The notes under the pieces: model-generated
Told to the model about the DNA's origin: nothing
The model's input: the letters and a program-made list of their open reading frames with translations, nothing else
Databases searched by the model: none
Translations under genes and position numbers: made by a program
Shown here: piece after piece, positions 41,761 through 53,524 of the stretch
How the letters are laid out: every line of letters begins with the position of its first letter
Numbering within the stretch: the first letter of the stretch is position 1
Assembly: GCF_014779795.1 (NCBI RefSeq)
Contig: NZ_JACXZS010000009.1
Span: 124,001 to 188,000 of the forward strand
Length of the DNA: 64,000 nt
From: Microbacterium helvum
GTDB lineage: Bacteria; Actinomycetota; Actinomycetes; Actinomycetales; Microbacteriaceae
Direction of reading: 5' to 3'

Positions 41761-42507
41761 TCAGGGGTTCGTGGGGAGATGGATGCCGGCGGCCGAGGGC
41801 GCGAGTCCCGCGGCCTCGTAATAGCCGGCGATGTGGTCGTGGACGAGGGTGCGCGCACGCGCGCCGTCGCCGGCGTCCACGGCGTCGAGGATCGCGTGGT
41901 GCTCTCGACGGAGTCGGGCCGCCGCGCTCTGCCAGTCGGCGAGGCCGGCCGCGCCGGCCTGCACGTACGACTCGATGGCGGTGCGCAGGCCCGCCATCAT
42001 GGCGGCGATCACGACGTTGCCGGAGGCCTCGGCCAGGGCGAGGTGCAGCTGTGCGTCGAGCGCGAGGAACTCCGGAGTGGTGAGGTCGTCGGCATCCATC
42101 GCGTCGACGATGTCGCGAGCAGCACCGGTCGAGCGTTCCGGGTCGGCGGCGAGAGCGTCGACGACGGCGGATTCGAGCACGAGCCGGGTGGCGACGACGT
42201 CGTCGAAGGGAAAGCCCTGAGCGGCCACCTGAAGCCGCAGCAGCGCCGACATGCCCCCCTGCGGCGTCGCGATGATGATCGCGCCGGAGGTCGGCCCTGA
42301 GCCGGTGCCGGTGCGGATGAGTCCCATCACCTCGAGCACGCGCAGCGCCTCGCGCACGCTGGATCGCCCGACGCCGAGCGTGGCCGACAGCTCGCGCTCG
42401 GGCGGCAGGCGGTCGCCGGGACGCAGCCGGCCGTCGAGCAGGTCGGCCTCGATCTTCTCGAGCACGACGCGCCAGGCGCGCGCTGCGGGAGCGGTGGTTC
42501 CGGTCAC
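41761..42507 (-). CDS. lldR: GntR/FadR family regulator of lactate genes
   Basis: A 248-residue regulator: an N-terminal winged helix with [20 protein letters not shown] and [15 protein letters not shown], and a C-terminal FCD ligand-sensing domain ([44 protein letters not shown]). FCD domains carry a metal and His residues that bind small acids. The neighbouring lldD makes L-lactate the likely ligand. GTG at 42507 is preferred because AGGAG lies four bases before it; ATG at 42519 is also possible. Two perfect palindromes just upstream match its likely operator. Confidence 0.9.
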   Translation of the reverse strand: MTGTTAPAARAWRVVLEKIEADLLDGRLRPGDRLPPERELSATLGVGRSSVREALRVLEVMGLIRTGTGSGPTSGAIIIATPQGGMSALLRLQVAAQGFPFDDVVATRLVLESAVVDALAADPERSTGAARDIVDAMDADDLTTPEFLALDAQLHLALAEASGNVVIAAMMAGLRTAIESYVQAGAAGLADWQSAAARLRREHHAILDAVDAGDGARARTLVHDHIAGYYEAAGLAPSAAGIHLPTNP

Positions 42508-42548
42508 GGATCTCCTCATCCATGCTCAGGACACGGCGTCCGCGCCGT

Positions 42549-42582
42549 GTGGTCAGACCACGATAACGTGTGGTCCGACCAC
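42549..42582 (-). promoter_or_regulatory. Paired GntR-type operators over the lldR-lldD promoter
   Basis: Two palindromes, GTGGTCAGACCAC (42549-42561) and GTGGTCCGACCAC (42570-42582), with centres 21 bp apart (two helical turns). They match the FadR/LldR TGGTNNNACCA class. A possible -10 (TTATCG) falls between them and -35 TTGCCT just upstream on the minus strand, so bound LldR would cover the promoter. Confidence 0.8.
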
Positions 42583-42620
42583 AGGCAACCCGCGTGACGC
42601 CGGATGTCGCCGAGGGGCGC

Positions 42621-42626
42621 TAGCCT
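42621..42626 (+). promoter_or_regulatory. -10 box of leaderless promoter, DUF1295 gene
   Basis: TAGCCT, six bases before the ATG at 42633. Confidence 0.55.
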
Positions 42627-42632
42627 GACGTC

Positions 42633-43463
42633 ATGGATCCCCTCATCCTCGTCCTCATCGTCGCGGGCATCGCCGCGGCGTTCTGCTGGATCACGTCTCT
42701 CGTCACCGACGAGACCTCATGGATCGATCGGCTGTGGTCGATCGTCCCGGTGATCTACGTGTGGATCTTCGCCGGGGCCGCGCTCATCGCCGGCATCGAT
42801 GCGACCCGCCTCGTCGTGATGGCGGTGCTGGTCACGGCGTGGGGTGTGCGCCTCACCTTCAACTTCGCCCGCAAGGGCGGGTACACCGGCATGGAGGACT
42901 ACCGGTGGGCGATCCTGCGCGGCCGCATGTCGCGCTGGCAGTTCCAGCTGTTCAACCTCTTCTTCATCGTGCTCTTCCAGAGTGCGCTGCTGGTGCTCAT
43001 CACGCTGCCCGCCTACATCGCGTGGCAGCATTCCTCGCCTTTCAACGGATGGGATGCCGTCTTCGCAGCGCTGTTCGTCGCGTTCCTGATCGGCGAGACC
43101 GTCGCAGATCAGCAGCAGTGGCGGTTCCACCAGGCGAAGAAGGCGGCGGGCGGTTCGCTGGAGCCCGGGTTCCTCACGACGGGGCTCTTCGCCTACAGCC
43201 GGCACCCCAACTTCTTCTTCGAGCAGGCGCAGTGGTGGGCGTTCTACGCGATCGGCGCGGTGGCTCTCGTCGCCGACGGCGGCAGCTGGCTCAACTGGAC
43301 CGTTCTCGGGGCGCTGATGCTGAGTGTGCTGTTCATCGGGTCGACGGTGTTCACCGAGTCGATCTCGTCGGCGAAGTATCCCGCGTACCGCGACTATCAG
43401 CGGTCGACGTCGATGCTGATCCCGCTCCCCCGCCGCCGTCGTCCGGCTGCCGAGACGGCCTGA
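42633..43463 (+). CDS. DUF1295 membrane protein (steroid 5-alpha-reductase-like)
   Basis: A 276-residue protein with about six helices and the DUF1295/ICMT-like C-terminal block: GLFAYSRHPNFFFEQAQWWA, AKYPAYRDYQRSTSMLIP. Conserved His-Pro-Asn and Glu residues are those that bind NADPH or SAM in related families. The N-terminal half contains WGVRLTFNFARKGGYTGMED, then YRWAILRGRM. The exact reaction is not known for bacterial members. It is convergent with tdk, 19 bp apart. Confidence 0.9.
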   Translation: MDPLILVLIVAGIAAAFCWITSLVTDETSWIDRLWSIVPVIYVWIFAGAALIAGIDATRLVVMAVLVTAWGVRLTFNFARKGGYTGMEDYRWAILRGRMSRWQFQLFNLFFIVLFQSALLVLITLPAYIAWQHSSPFNGWDAVFAALFVAFLIGETVADQQQWRFHQAKKAAGGSLEPGFLTTGLFAYSRHPNFFFEQAQWWAFYAIGAVALVADGGSWLNWTVLGALMLSVLFIGSTVFTESISSAKYPAYRDYQRSTSMLIPLPRRRRPAAETA

Positions 43464-43482
43464 GACCGCCGGCTCGACCGAC

Positions 43483-44130
43483 TCACTCCAGGCGGCCGCC
43501 CGAGGCGCGCAGATAGTCCTCGGCGCACAGCGACTCGTACGTGACGCGATCGGCCGTCAGCTCATCGATGGCGACCTGGTCTCCGTCGAACACGAACCTG
43601 CCCCCGACGAGCCGCGCATTGAAGAGCGCCTTGCGTCCGCAGCGGCAGATCGTCTTCAGCTCTTCCAGACTGTGCGCGAGTTCGAGCAGCCGTGCCGAAC
43701 CCGGGAACGCCTGCGTCTGGAAGTCGGTGCGGATCCCGTACGCGAGCACGGGAACACCGTCGAACACCACGATGCGCAGCAGGTCGTCGACCTGCTCGCG
43801 CGTCAGGAACTGCGCCTCGTCGATGAGCAGGCAGGCGACGTCGACCTCGTGCTCCAGTGCCTCGGGGACGAGCGTGTCGGCGGCCTCGGCCTTGACGCGG
43901 GCACGGTGCTCGGCGAAGAGCGCCCGGATGTCGTCCTCGGGGCGCACCAGGAAGTCGACGGTGCGCTTGACTCCCAGGCGGCTGTCGATCTGGTCGGCAC
44001 CTTTGGTGTCGATCGCGGGCTTCGCCAGCAGCACGTGCTGGCCGCGCTCCTCATAGTTGTACGCGGCCTGCAGGAGCGACGTCGACTTGCCGGAGTTCAT
44101 CGCGCCGTATCGGAAGTAGAGCTTGGCCAC
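43483..44130 (-). CDS. tdk: Thymidine kinase
   Basis: A 215-residue type II thymidine kinase phosphorylating thymidine for dTMP salvage. Visible are P-loop YFRYGAMNSGKSTSLLQAAY, Walker B and catalytic Glu in CLLIDEAQFLTREQVDDLL, and the lasso-region LKTICRCGRKALFNARLVGG. The usual four-cysteine zinc site is only partly present: CRCG gives two cysteines and ESLCAEDY a later one. GTG 44130 is leaderless. Confidence 0.94.
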   Translation of the reverse strand: MAKLYFRYGAMNSGKSTSLLQAAYNYEERGQHVLLAKPAIDTKGADQIDSRLGVKRTVDFLVRPEDDIRALFAEHRARVKAEAADTLVPEALEHEVDVACLLIDEAQFLTREQVDDLLRIVVFDGVPVLAYGIRTDFQTQAFPGSARLLELAHSLEELKTICRCGRKALFNARLVGGRFVFDGDQVAIDELTADRVTYESLCAEDYLRASGGRLE

Positions 44131-44136
44131 GGATCG

Positions 44137-44142
44137 AGCGTA
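44137..44142 (-). promoter_or_regulatory. -10 box of leaderless promoter, tdk
   Basis: TACGCT, six bases before the GTG at 44130. Confidence 0.5.
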
Positions 44143-44148
44143 GTCGGA

Positions 44149-46203
44149 TCAGCGACCCCCGAAACCGCCGCCTCCTCCCCCACCGCCCGAGAAGCCGCCG
44201 CCGAACGACCCGCCCGACGACGACCAGCTGCTCGAGAACGACGACCCCGAAGAGCTGGACGAGCTGCCGCTGGAGACCGGCGTGGCGGCCAGGCGGCCGA
44301 TCGACGACGACGCGTCGGACAGCGAGTCGGACGTGACCGAGTCGAACAGGGCGACCCGCGTCGCCGGCACCTCTGCCGGGGCCGCCGCCTGGATCACGCG
44401 CACCCACTCGCGCTGCATGCCGAACAGTACGGCGTACGGCAGCAGGCGCTCATAGAGGTTGACGACGTCCGCGCCCGGCACGTTCGGGGCGTCACCGTAG
44501 GGGCGGCGCCCCGACGACACCAGGTCGGCGGTCTGCGGCGTCTGGGCGGCATGCAGGCGATCCTCCTCCGCCAGGCGCAGATACGTGCGGATGCCCTCGA
44601 GGTACGTCTTGTGGCGGCCGCCCGCGAGCGTCAGCGTCGTCTTGGGCAGGCCGAACCACGGCAGCACGATGAAGGCGCCGAACGCGCTCGCGATAGAGAG
44701 GAAGTTGATCCAGCCGCCGAGGTATCCGAGGTCGGTGAGCACCGAGGGCACGGCATCCAGGAAGAACGTCATGACGACCGCGATCGCCAGTCCGCCGAAC
44801 TGCAGGAGTCCGCGGATGCCGCCGACCCAGCCCGGCGTGCGGCTGCGGTAGCCGCGGTCGACCGTCGAGTCCTCGATCCGCCGCACGTACGTCACCGCCC
44901 GCACCGGAGGCTTCTGCGCGAAGAGGCCGAGGTCCACCCGGTCGCCGGGTGCGGCCTCCTTTCCGAACAGGGTCGTGACGATGCGACGGTCGTCGTGCTC
45001 GAGGCCCTCGGCATCGCGCAGGATCACATGGAAGTCATCGGCGTCCGAGCGATCGCCGGATGCCGTGATCTCCACCTTGTCGCGCACGGCGAGGTCGACC
45101 ACGTGCGCGGCAAGCGCCTTCGCCGGCACGCCGAGCACACCCGCCGAGAGCGTCGGCGACTCGTCGACCGGCGCCGTGTACTCCACGATCACCGGCGACC
45201 GATCCGGGTTGCGGCGCAGGAACCCCTTCATGACGAGCACGAACACGAGCCCGCCGAATCCGGCGAGCAGGCCCAGCACCGGCAGGATCCATTCCCACCA
45301 GGGGTAGGGCGGCGGTGGCGGCGGGGTGGGGGCCACGAAGGTGCCGAGCTCGAAGCCGATCGCGACGGTGACGTTCTCATCGGGGCCGAGGTCCGCGTCG
45401 GCCGCGGTGAACGCGAGCTGGGTGTCGACGGCGCCCTCGATGCCGTGACCGAGCGCCCACGCGACGACCTGATCCGGCGGCGAGAGGGTCTCCGCGGGCT
45501 GGATGGAGCAGCGATCGGTCGACTGCGCAGGTCCGCTGTAGCAGTACAACCGGTCCGCGAGGATGCCGCCCGCAGCATCGCCCAGCACGTGCACGTGCGC
45601 GCGCACATCGCCGAACGGCTGCGCGTGGTCGGTGCCGACGGTGTCCCAGTAGAACTCGTCGGCAGCGGTGTCTTCGAAGCGGAGCACGACGTCGCTCATC
45701 GTGTACGAGATGACGTAGGTCTGCGTGCCGTGCACGTAGGTGTCGTCCCCGGTCAGCACGTAGACGAAGTCGTCGTCCTGCTCGGTCCACCACGGGATCG
45801 GTGCTCCGCCTGCTCCGGTGACGCTCACGACCTGCGGGTCGTGAGCGATGCCCGAGTCGGCCTTCGGGATCCACCGCACGATGCCCTTGTTCTGGTCGAA
45901 CTCAGGAAAGCGCGCGACGATCGTCTCGGTCGTGTACAGCTGGCTCTGGCCGCCGGCATCCCGCCCCAGCCAGTAGTCGGCCTCGAACGAGTCGTACGAG
46001 AAGTCGTCGACCGAGCCCGCAGCACGCAGCGCCGCGGCGCCGGAAGTCCCCGAACGGGTGGCCACACCGGCCGAGTCGCCGGACGCGGCCGGAGCGCGGA
46101 TGATCGCGATCGCGGACGCCGCGGCGAGGACCACGACAAGGGCGACCGCGATGCCGACATTCCGCCACGTCAGCAGGGTGCGCCAGGAGGGCCGTGCTCG
46201 CAT
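44149..46203 (-). CDS. DUF2207 membrane protein with Gly-rich tail
   Basis: A 684-residue protein with the DUF2207 plan. An N-terminal helix ([20 protein letters not shown]) leads into an extracytoplasmic beta-rich domain (residues about 40-300, with [34 protein letters not shown]). Helix [20 protein letters not shown] follows, then a cytoplasmic region with paired helices near residue 480-520. It ends in a Ser/Gly-rich low-complexity tail ([20 protein letters not shown], then mostly Gly/Phe). Function is unknown. The neighbour downstream is tdk, 18 bp away. Confidence 0.88.
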   Translation of the reverse strand: MRARPSWRTLLTWRNVGIAVALVVVLAAASAIAIIRAPAASGDSAGVATRSGTSGAAALRAAGSVDDFSYDSFEADYWLGRDAGGQSQLYTTETIVARFPEFDQNKGIVRWIPKADSGIAHDPQVVSVTGAGGAPIPWWTEQDDDFVYVLTGDDTYVHGTQTYVISYTMSDVVLRFEDTAADEFYWDTVGTDHAQPFGDVRAHVHVLGDAAGGILADRLYCYSGPAQSTDRCSIQPAETLSPPDQVVAWALGHGIEGAVDTQLAFTAADADLGPDENVTVAIGFELGTFVAPTPPPPPPYPWWEWILPVLGLLAGFGGLVFVLVMKGFLRRNPDRSPVIVEYTAPVDESPTLSAGVLGVPAKALAAHVVDLAVRDKVEITASGDRSDADDFHVILRDAEGLEHDDRRIVTTLFGKEAAPGDRVDLGLFAQKPPVRAVTYVRRIEDSTVDRGYRSRTPGWVGGIRGLLQFGGLAIAVVMTFFLDAVPSVLTDLGYLGGWINFLSIASAFGAFIVLPWFGLPKTTLTLAGGRHKTYLEGIRTYLRLAEEDRLHAAQTPQTADLVSSGRRPYGDAPNVPGADVVNLYERLLPYAVLFGMQREWVRVIQAAAPAEVPATRVALFDSVTSDSLSDASSSIGRLAATPVSSGSSSSSSGSSFSSSWSSSGGSFGGGFSGGGGGGGGFGGR

Positions 46204-46209
46204 GCCCCC

Positions 46210-46215
46210 ACCCTA
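46210..46215 (-). promoter_or_regulatory. -10 box of leaderless promoter, DUF2207 gene
   Basis: TAGGGT, six bases before the ATG at 46203; it overlaps the stop of the upstream gene. Confidence 0.5.
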
Positions 46216-46650
46216 GGGGGCGAGCACCCCGCGCTCCCACGTCTCGACAGCCCCGGGTGTCGCGACGAAGCTCGGTGCCGCCCGGGCGACCGCGGGCAGG
46301 CGTTCCAGCCAGGCGGGATCCCGCACAGCGACCTTCGACCGCAGATGCGCCAGTTCGAACCCGAGCTGCCCTGTCGTCACCGGGATGCCGGGGCTCGCAG
46401 CATCCCGTCTCACAATGCGCGACGCGTCGAACGAATAGCCGCGTGCGGTGGCCTCGGCGTGCAGCGACGCCAGATAGTGCCCGATCGCGTCGAGCGGCTC
46501 GTCACGGGCGCGGAAGCGCTCCAGCTGCGGATGCCGCGTGTACCCGCGGGTCCCGCCGTCCAGCACCTTCTGGGCAAGCAGCGCCTCACGCCAGCACGCG
46601 ACCAGCGCCATCCGGTCGAGGATCGACGGGTCCACCGACCACAGGCGCAC
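46213..46650 (-). CDS. Pyrimidine dimer DNA glycosylase/endonuclease V-like protein
   Basis: A 145-residue protein with the pattern of the Pyr_excise family: MRLWSVDPSILDRMALVACW, then REALLAQKVLDGGTRGYTRH and PQLERFRARDEPLDAIGHYL. The conserved core (WR-x-EALLAQ-x-VL, HPQLxRF) is the hallmark of these phage-T4-DenV-like proteins and their bacterial relatives, which cut at UV pyrimidine dimers or are uncharacterised. GTG 46650 lies five bases after the mqo stop, so it is co-transcribed with mqo. Activity should be regarded as probable, not shown. Confidence 0.8.
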   Translation of the reverse strand: MRLWSVDPSILDRMALVACWREALLAQKVLDGGTRGYTRHPQLERFRARDEPLDAIGHYLASLHAEATARGYSFDASRIVRRDAASPGIPVTTGQLGFELAHLRSKVAVRDPAWLERLPAVARAAPSFVATPGAVETWERGVLAP

Positions 46651-46654
46651 GGGC

Positions 46655-48181
46655 TCAGGCCGTGAGGGCGAGCGTCTCGGCGGTCTCGCCGAGCGACTCG
46701 CGGGCCACCTCGGGACGCGGGTTGAGCGTGTCGCCGTAGCTGGGGATCAGCTCGCGCAGGCGCGGCTCCCACTCGGCGATGCGGTCGGGGAAGCAGGACT
46801 TCAGCAGACCGAGCATGATCGACACCGCCGTCGACGCGCCGGGCGAGGCGCCCAGCAGGCCTGCGATCGTGCCGTCGGCACCGGTGACGACCTCGGTGCC
46901 GAACTGCAGCACACCACCCTTCTCGGGGTCCTTCTTCATGACCTGCGCGCGCTGGCCGGCCTGGATCAGCGTCCAGTCCTCGTCCTTCGCGGTGGGCATG
47001 AACACGCGCAGCGAGTCGACCTTCTTCTTGTGGTTCTTGACGAGCTCGCCCAGGAGGTACGTGATGAGGCTGGGGTTGTCCCACGCGACCTTCAGCATCG
47101 GGCCGAGATTGCCCCACCGCACCTGGCCGACGATGTCGAACCACGAGCCGGTCTTGAGGAATTTCGGGCTGAACGTCGCGAACGGTCCGAACAGCAGGGA
47201 TGCCTCGCCGTCGACCATGCGGGTGTCCAGATGCGGCACCGACATCGGCGGGGCGCCGACCGATGCCTGCGAGTAGACCTTCGCCTGGTGCTGCGCGACG
47301 ATCGCGGGGTTCGAGGTCTTGAGGAACTGGCCGCCGATCGGGAACACTCCGTAGCCCGAGATCTCGGGGATGCCCGAGCGCTGCAGCAGCTTGAGCGCCC
47401 AGCCGCCGGCGCCGACGAAGACGAACTTGGCGCGGATCTCGCCGGGCGTGCGTCCGATCGTGCGGCGGTACTTGACCTTCCACGTGCCGTCCGCGAGCCG
47501 CTTGAGGCGACGCACCTCGGTGTTGGTGCGGACGTCGGCCCCCTCGTCGGCGAGACGGTCGAACAGCTGGTGCGTGAGCGCGCCGAAGTCGACGTCGGTG
47601 CCGGCCGGCATCCGCGTCGCAGCGAACGGCTCGCCCTTGCGGCGCTTCTGCATGAGCAGCGGCGCCCACTGGTTGATGACGCGGGAGTCCTCGCTGTACT
47701 CGATGCCCTGGAAGAGAGGCTCGTCCTTGAGCGCCTCGTAGCGCTTCTTGAGGTACGCGACGTCCTTCTCGCCCCGGACGAACGTCATGTGCGGCGTCGA
47801 GTTGATGAACGTGGTGGGGGCGTCCAGCACTCCCGCCTCGACGAGCGACGACCACAGCTGGCGGCTCTGCTGGAACTGCTCGTTGATCGAGATGGCCTTC
47901 GCCGGGTCGACCGAGCCGTCCTTGCCCTCGGGCATGTAGTTCAGCTCGCAGAGCGCCGCGTGACCGGTGCCGGCATTGTTCCACGCGTTCGAGCTCTCGA
48001 GCGCGACGTCGCTCAGTCGCTCGAAGACGGCGATCTTGAGGTCGGGCTGCAGCTGGTGCAGCAGCGTCCCGAGCGTCGCGCTCATGATCCCGCCGCCGAT
48101 CAGCAGCACATCGACGGTCTCGACCGTGCTGTTCGTCGAGGGAGCGGGGGCGTGGGCGGACTCAGCGGGCGTATCGGTCAC
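46655..48181 (-). CDS. mqo: Malate:quinone oxidoreductase
   Basis: A 508-residue FAD enzyme oxidising malate to oxaloacetate and reducing quinone at the inner face of the membrane. The FAD-binding motif is VDVLLIGGGIMSATLGTLL, followed by the typical NAWNNAGTGHAALCELNYMP. Later family tracts are AGTDVDFGALTHQLF, FVFVGAGGWALKLLQRSGIP and LLGASPGASTAVSIMLGLL. Length matches Mqo (about 500). GTG 48181 is leaderless. It supports the TCA cycle together with LldD and Acs products. Confidence 0.97.
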   Translation of the reverse strand: MTDTPAESAHAPAPSTNSTVETVDVLLIGGGIMSATLGTLLHQLQPDLKIAVFERLSDVALESSNAWNNAGTGHAALCELNYMPEGKDGSVDPAKAISINEQFQQSRQLWSSLVEAGVLDAPTTFINSTPHMTFVRGEKDVAYLKKRYEALKDEPLFQGIEYSEDSRVINQWAPLLMQKRRKGEPFAATRMPAGTDVDFGALTHQLFDRLADEGADVRTNTEVRRLKRLADGTWKVKYRRTIGRTPGEIRAKFVFVGAGGWALKLLQRSGIPEISGYGVFPIGGQFLKTSNPAIVAQHQAKVYSQASVGAPPMSVPHLDTRMVDGEASLLFGPFATFSPKFLKTGSWFDIVGQVRWGNLGPMLKVAWDNPSLITYLLGELVKNHKKKVDSLRVFMPTAKDEDWTLIQAGQRAQVMKKDPEKGGVLQFGTEVVTGADGTIAGLLGASPGASTAVSIMLGLLKSCFPDRIAEWEPRLRELIPSYGDTLNPRPEVARESLGETAETLALTA

Positions 48182-48187
48182 CCGTCA

Positions 48188-48193
48188 ATCTTA
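48188..48193 (-). promoter_or_regulatory. -10 box of leaderless promoter, mqo
   Basis: TAAGAT, six bases before the GTG at 48181; close to consensus TATAAT. Confidence 0.6.
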
Positions 48194-48310
48194 GTTCGCC
48201 GCCAAAGCGCCGACGTCGCCACGGCGGCCAGCGCCGCCCTCGTCGCTGTCCACGCTGTACGAGGATGTGTTCGTCGACGCGAGGATCCCGGGCGCGGGGC
48301 ATCACCTCCT

Positions 48311-48373
48311 CGTTCATCCGTCACAGATGCACGCTGAACGCGCTGATTCGCGTACATCTGTGACGGCTGAACG
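48311..48373. repeat. Intergenic inverted repeat, 24-bp arms
   Basis: Arms CGTTCATCCGTCACAGATGC.. (48311-48334) and its complement (48350-48373) differ at two positions; the innermost perfect core is CCGTCACAGATG. Loop of 15 bases. It lies between the asd terminator and the mqo promoter. Confidence 0.85.
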
Positions 48374-48380
48374 GAGAGCG

Positions 48381-48411
48381 AAGGGGATGCCGCGGGCCGC
48401 GGCATCCCCTT
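48381..48411 (-). terminator. Terminator of asd
   Basis: 15-bp arms (AAGGGGATGCCGCGG and its complement) around a single central base, 16 bp downstream of the asd stop. Confidence 0.75.
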
Positions 48412-48427
48412 CACAAAAGCGTGCGAG

Positions 48428-51770
<3,343 letters not shown>

Positions 51771-51882
51771 GATGAAACTCCACGCGTGTGTTGAGGGGCC
51801 GGATGCCGCACCCGACGTTCCATCTTACGGACGCGTTCACGCGGCCTCCGCCATGTGACCGCGCCGTGGCCGGTCGACGGGG

Positions 51883-52812
51883 TCAGCTGGGCGCGACCGG
51901 AGGGAGGTCGCTGTCGGACGCCCGCGGGCGCAGCGTGCCGCCCGTTGCCGCGAGCCAGCAGCCGACGATCACGAGCGGGAAGCCGATGAGCAGTCCCGGC
52001 GTGATGGGCTCGCCCAGGATGATCGTGCCGAGCACGATCGCCACCACCGGGTTGACGTAGGTGAACAGCGGCGCACGCACCGGTCCGACGCGTCTGATGA
52101 GAGCGAAGAACGTGATGAACGCGATAGCCGTGCACAGCACGGCGAGGGCGACGAGCGACACCGTGCTCTCGACTGTCGGCACCTCGTGCTGCGTCAGGAA
52201 GGCGATCGGCGTGTAGAAGATGCCGACCGCGAACAGGGCGAGGGTGATCGACCCGAGCGACGGCACGTCGCGCAGCTTCGTGGCGATGACGAACGGTGCG
52301 ATCGCGTACAGCAGCGCGACCAGCAGTACCTCGCCGACCGCGATGAGTCCTCCCCCGCCCTCGACGGCGAGCCCGGGTCCGGCGACGATCACGAACACGC
52401 CCGCGAACCCGACGAACAGGCCGATCGCCCGCCACGGGCTGAGCACCGATCGGTCGCCTCCACCGAACGCGATGATGGCGGCGAACAGCGGCACCGTCGC
52501 CACGAGCAGACCCGTCAGCCCCGACGGCAGGGTCTGCTCGGCGTGACCCAGCAGCAGGAATGGGCCCGCCATCTCGATCGCGCCGAACAGCAGCACCCAG
52601 CCGATCTTCGCGAACGCCGGGCGCAGCGCCTTCGCGCGGATCGCGAAGGGCAGCAGCAGGATCGCCCCGAGCAGCGTGCGCCCCGCGACCACCGCCGCGG
52701 GCGAGTACGACTCGACCGCGATGCTGATGAACAGATACGGGATGCCCCACAGCAGCGCCATCGCGGCGAAGAGCAGCCACGCACGCGTGTCGAACCGCTG
52801 GACCGAGTTCAT
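51883..52812 (-). CDS. EamA/DMT superfamily permease
   Basis: A 309-residue ten-helix permease. Repeat 1 starts LLFAAMALLWGIPYLFISIA. The region ending repeat 1 is VGFAGVFVIVAGPGLA. Repeat 2 includes VLLVALLYAIAPFVIATKLR and YVNPVVAIVLGTIILGEPIT, the conserved C-terminal signature. The substrate is unknown; EamA proteins often export amino acids, and the neighbouring lysC makes that worth noting. ATG 52812 has GAAAGGG upstream. The tail is Pro/Ser-rich. Confidence 0.92.
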   Translation of the reverse strand: MNSVQRFDTRAWLLFAAMALLWGIPYLFISIAVESYSPAAVVAGRTLLGAILLLPFAIRAKALRPAFAKIGWVLLFGAIEMAGPFLLLGHAEQTLPSGLTGLLVATVPLFAAIIAFGGGDRSVLSPWRAIGLFVGFAGVFVIVAGPGLAVEGGGGLIAVGEVLLVALLYAIAPFVIATKLRDVPSLGSITLALFAVGIFYTPIAFLTQHEVPTVESTVSLVALAVLCTAIAFITFFALIRRVGPVRAPLFTYVNPVVAIVLGTIILGEPITPGLLIGFPLVIVGCWLAATGGTLRPRASDSDLPPVAPS

Positions 52813-52927
52813 CCGGTGCCCTTTCTCGCCGTCGCACCAGAGTGCACCGGCCGGAGGGTCAGCGCGAGGAGCGCGAACGCCACTCTACGACCGATCCCGG
52901 ACATCGCGAGCGAGCCATGGACGCGGC

Positions 52928-53521
52928 TCAGACCGAGCGACGCCCCTCGAACGCGCGGCCCAGGGTGACTTCGTCGGCGTACTCGAGGTCGCCGCCGACG
53001 GGGAGTCCCGAGGCGAGCCGCGTCACCGAGATCTCGAGCGTGTGCAGCAGGCGGCTGAGGTACGTCGCCGTCGCCTCGCCCTCGAGGTTGGGGTTCGTGG
53101 CGAGGATGACCTCTTGCACAGTGCCGTCGGCGAGACGCTGCATCAGCTGCGCGATCCGCAGGTCGTCCGGTCCGATGCCGGCGATCGGGCTGATCGCGCC
53201 GCCCAGCACGTGATAGAGCCCGCGGAACTCGCGCGTGCGCTCGATCGCCGCGACGTCCTTCGCGTCCTCGACGACGCAGATGAGCGTCTGATTGCGGCGC
53301 GGATCGCGGCAGATCGAGCAGCGCTCCTGCTCGGTCACGTTGCCGCACACCTCGCAGAAGCGCACCTTGTCTCGCACGTCGGCGAGCAGCTCGGCCAGGT
53401 GGGACACGTCGAAGTTGGGGGTCTGCAGGATGTGGAACGCGATGCGCTGCGCGGATTTGGGGCCGATGCCCGGCAGGCGGCCGAACTCGTCGATCAGATC
53501 CTGGACGATGCCGTCGTACAT
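52928..53521 (-). CDS. recR: Recombination mediator protein
   Basis: A 197-residue toroid-forming protein of the RecFOR pathway: N-terminal HhH ([20 protein letters not shown]), a four-cysteine zinc finger ([16 protein letters not shown]), a Toprim domain ([20 protein letters not shown]) and a C-terminal Walker-B-like region. ATG 53521 lies four bases from the dnaX stop, so dnaX and recR are coupled. The YbaB gene that often separates them in other bacteria is missing. Confidence 0.96.
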   Translation of the reverse strand: MYDGIVQDLIDEFGRLPGIGPKSAQRIAFHILQTPNFDVSHLAELLADVRDKVRFCEVCGNVTEQERCSICRDPRRNQTLICVVEDAKDVAAIERTREFRGLYHVLGGAISPIAGIGPDDLRIAQLMQRLADGTVQEVILATNPNLEGEATATYLSRLLHTLEISVTRLASGLPVGGDLEYADEVTLGRAFEGRRSV

Positions 53522-53524
53522 GGG

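Noticed and set aside
51771..51882. Lysine riboswitch upstream of lysC
   Set aside because: Only 112 bases lie between the genes, with no L-box motifs.
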